This document shows, in pieces, positions 62,743 to 64,000 of a stretch of DNA of 64,000 nt (within the stretch, counting starts at the first letter, position 1; each line of letters begins with the position of its first letter). Both the position numbers and the translations under genes were made by a program. The stretch is taken from assembly GCF_000425865.1 (NCBI RefSeq), contig NZ_AUEG01000003.1, positions 62,001-126,000 on the forward strand, in the 5' to 3' direction. Source of the stretch: Lacticigenium naphthae DSM 19658. Lineage in GTDB: Bacteria > Bacillota > Bacilli > Lactobacillales > Carnobacteriaceae_A. A model generated the notes under the pieces. It was not told the origin of the DNA. It saw only the letters and a list, made by a program, of their open reading frames with translations, and ran no database searches.

Positions 62743-63163
62743 ATTTTCTCGTTCCCAAACCTACTGGATCTACTTTTCATCAGGTAAATTTGTCTACTGC
62801 ATTTTTAGCTACTTGCCCAATTTCTTTTCATTCCGGGAATGTGGCTGGTCATTCTTTGACTCTTTCCCAGATCCGAGCTGCTTTATAGAATTTCTTAGAC
62901 CTCTATCTCTGAATTTACTAAAACAGATTATATAAGTCCTTTTATTTCTATTTATCAAAGACCTGACGTGAAGGCTTCTTTCTATTTCATTGTAAGAAAA
63001 CGACCATTCCCAATCAGATTAAATACATTATTGTATTTAATCTTCTTTAAAGCTCATCTTTTTAAAAACGTTTACATCGTTGAAAAAACAAGCTTCCTCT
63101 TTCTTTGATTCTGCAAATTCTAGTTTCTAAATCCAATCATCCCCTGTGTCTTCGGTTATTTTC
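62743..63163. other. About 420-bp intergenic region with one hairpin
   Basis: No gene is supported. AGATTAAATACA (63016-63027) and TGTATTTAATCT (63032-63043) form a perfect 12-bp hairpin with loop TTAT. No SAM riboswitch or T-box core was recognised although a MetN-like gene follows. Confidence 0.45.
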
Positions 63164-63233
63164 TTTACTTCTACAGAGTTCCCTCACTATAATGAAGGAG
63201 GCTTAATTTTCACAGAATCTGTTCACTAGTGAA
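63164..63233 (+). promoter_or_regulatory. Promoter and palindrome upstream of the MetN-like gene
   Basis: TTTACT (63164-63169), an 18-base spacer and TATAAT (63188-63193) precede the gene. The perfect palindrome TTCACTAGTGAA (63222-63233) lies between the promoter and the start and could be an operator. Confidence 0.55.
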
Positions 63234-63248
63234 GGACGTGCTAAATAG

Positions 63249-63992
63249 GTGATTACATTAGACCAAGTCTCAAAATCTTTTCAAAACAATTCGGGTGAAT
63301 TTAAAGCAATAGATGCAGTGACTTTCACCATTCAAGATCATGAACGCTTCGGTATCATCGGAGAAAGTGGAGCCGGGAAATCGACTCTTCTCCGCTTTAT
63401 AAACGCCTTGGAGACCCCTGACGAGGGAGCTGTAATGGTCGATGGGAAAAATATCCATCAATTAAACAAATCGGCTCTTCGCCTGTATCAAAAACAGGTA
63501 GCCATGATCTTTCAAGAATTCAATTTATTAAACAATAAGACAGTTGAAGAAAATATTCGTTTACCACTGGAGTTGCACGCTTATCCAGAAACGATCCCAA
63601 TGGAAACTGTGTTAGATTTTGTTGGCCTAAGAGACAAACGCGGGCAATATCCAAAAGATTTGTCGGGTGGACAAAAACAGCGCGTCGGAATTGCACGGGC
63701 GCTCATTACTCGTCCCAAGATTTTATTGTGCGATGAACCTACTTCTGCTTTAGATTTAGGTACCACAAAAGAAATCGTAGATGTGTTAAAAAAAGCCCAT
63801 GACACTTTTGGGATGACGATCGTGTTGGTTACACATGAGTTAGAAGTTATCAAGGAACTCTGTACGCGTGCAGCTATTTTAGAAAACGGAATGTTGACCG
63901 ACGTCATCAAAATCGAACCGCCCAAAAACAAGAAATCTTATTCCTCTTACCGAAAAAGAGCTTTGGAGGTGTTAAGTCATGGATCCGACTGA
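63249..63992 (+). CDS. MetN-like ABC transporter ATP-binding protein
   Basis: The 247-aa ATPase has Walker A IIGESGAGKSTLLRFINALE near residue 36, Q-loop MIFQEFNLLNN, signature DLSGGQKQRVGIARAL, Walker B LLCDEPTSALDLGTT and VLVTHELEVI. The sequence is closest in pattern to methionine-importer ATPases, but it is about 90 residues shorter and lacks the C-terminal NIL regulatory domain. The start is a GTG with only a distant AAGGAC, so it could be longer or shorter. The next gene, a permease by position, starts inside it. Confidence 0.85.
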   Translation: MITLDQVSKSFQNNSGEFKAIDAVTFTIQDHERFGIIGESGAGKSTLLRFINALETPDEGAVMVDGKNIHQLNKSALRLYQKQVAMIFQEFNLLNNKTVEENIRLPLELHAYPETIPMETVLDFVGLRDKRGQYPKDLSGGQKQRVGIARALITRPKILLCDEPTSALDLGTTKEIVDVLKKAHDTFGMTIVLVTHELEVIKELCTRAAILENGMLTDVIKIEPPKNKKSYSSYRKRALEVLSHGSD

Positions 63993-64000
63993 TCAGTTAC
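63979..64000 (+). CDS. Partial gene, probable ABC permease (3' end off window)
   Basis: An ATG at 63979 with GGAGGT 9 bases upstream opens a frame (MDPTDQL) that overlaps the ATPase stop by 14 bases and runs off the window. Position after a MetN-like ATPase suggests the MetI-type permease, but too little is visible to confirm. Confidence 0.5.

Noticed and set aside
62717..62935. 72-codon plus-strand frame after the M20 gene
   Set aside because: It starts inside the terminator hairpin, is extremely Phe/Ser-rich and has no SD.
62743..63248. SAM riboswitch or T-box before the MetN-like gene
   Set aside because: No conserved core could be recognised; there is only one simple 12-bp hairpin and a palindrome.

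Overview
The window comes from a low-GC Gram-positive bacterium of the order Lactobacillales. Protein flavour (sucrose PTS IIBC with a ScrR-type LacI regulator, C1B aminopeptidase, two M3B oligoendopeptidases, FetAB-type exporter, YwbE, YjlB and YczI families) and the AGGAGG ribosome binding sites suggest a Carnobacteriaceae-like organism. That family placement is inference. I see no rRNA, tRNA, CRISPR array, prophage or intact insertion sequence. It reads as ordinary chromosome, mostly on the minus strand, with short operons closed by strong hairpin terminators.

Layout. 1-6 kb: uvrC with a partial gene after it, a coiled-coil 3D-domain wall protein, a nucleoside deoxyribosyltransferase and a 2-hydroxyacid dehydrogenase. 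5.4-7.2 kb (+): an MBL hydrolase and asparaginase. 7.2-11.9 kb (-): acyl-ACP thioesterase and scrR, then the sucrose operon scrA-scrB behind a clear promoter with a palindromic operator. 12-19.8 kb: AbgT transporter, phosphoesterase, EamA transporter, pepC, alr and a frameshifted DUF421 gene. 19.9-23.6 kb: ABC-F ATPase, a stretch with a 22-bp hairpin and a decayed frame, a PepSY lipoprotein and a LysM-3D protein. 24-27.2 kb (-): an arsenic operon (arsR, acr3, CoA-disulfide reductase with rhodanese domain). 27.4-37.6 kb: fetAB-like exporter, cupin, nnrE-DUF4153, glycosyltransferase, pepF, radical SAM protein, MATE transporter and ywbE.

37.7-49 kb: a DUF305 protein, a CAP-domain protein, a tightly coupled cassette (alpha/beta hydrolase, condensation-fold acyltransferase, DUF6320 membrane protein), a 120-bp tandem repeat abutting the stop codon of a second pepF, then a second ArsR unit (arsR, ArsP-like permease, thioredoxin-like protein), DUF1232, DegV and YjlB proteins. 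49.2-52.1 kb: three aldo/keto reductases in tandem, the most upstream one wrecked by mutations but still preceded by a MerR-type 19-bp-spacer promoter. 53-58.8 kb: oppABCDF. 59.3-64 kb: a YczE-like protein, a decayed acetyltransferase, a CadD-like transporter, an M20 amidohydrolase and the start of a MetN-like ABC transporter cut by the window edge.

Themes: peptide use (opp, two pepF, pepC, M20), soft-metal and thiol defence (two ArsR units, Acr3, ArsP-like, CadD), envelope remodelling (two 3D proteins, CAP protein, acyltransferase cassette), and gene decay (DUF421, aldo/keto reductase, acetyltransferase, 21.7 kb relic). The best candidates for something undescribed are the acyltransferase-hydrolase-DUF6320 cassette, the interlaced palindrome in front of the second arsR, and the 120-bp repeat.
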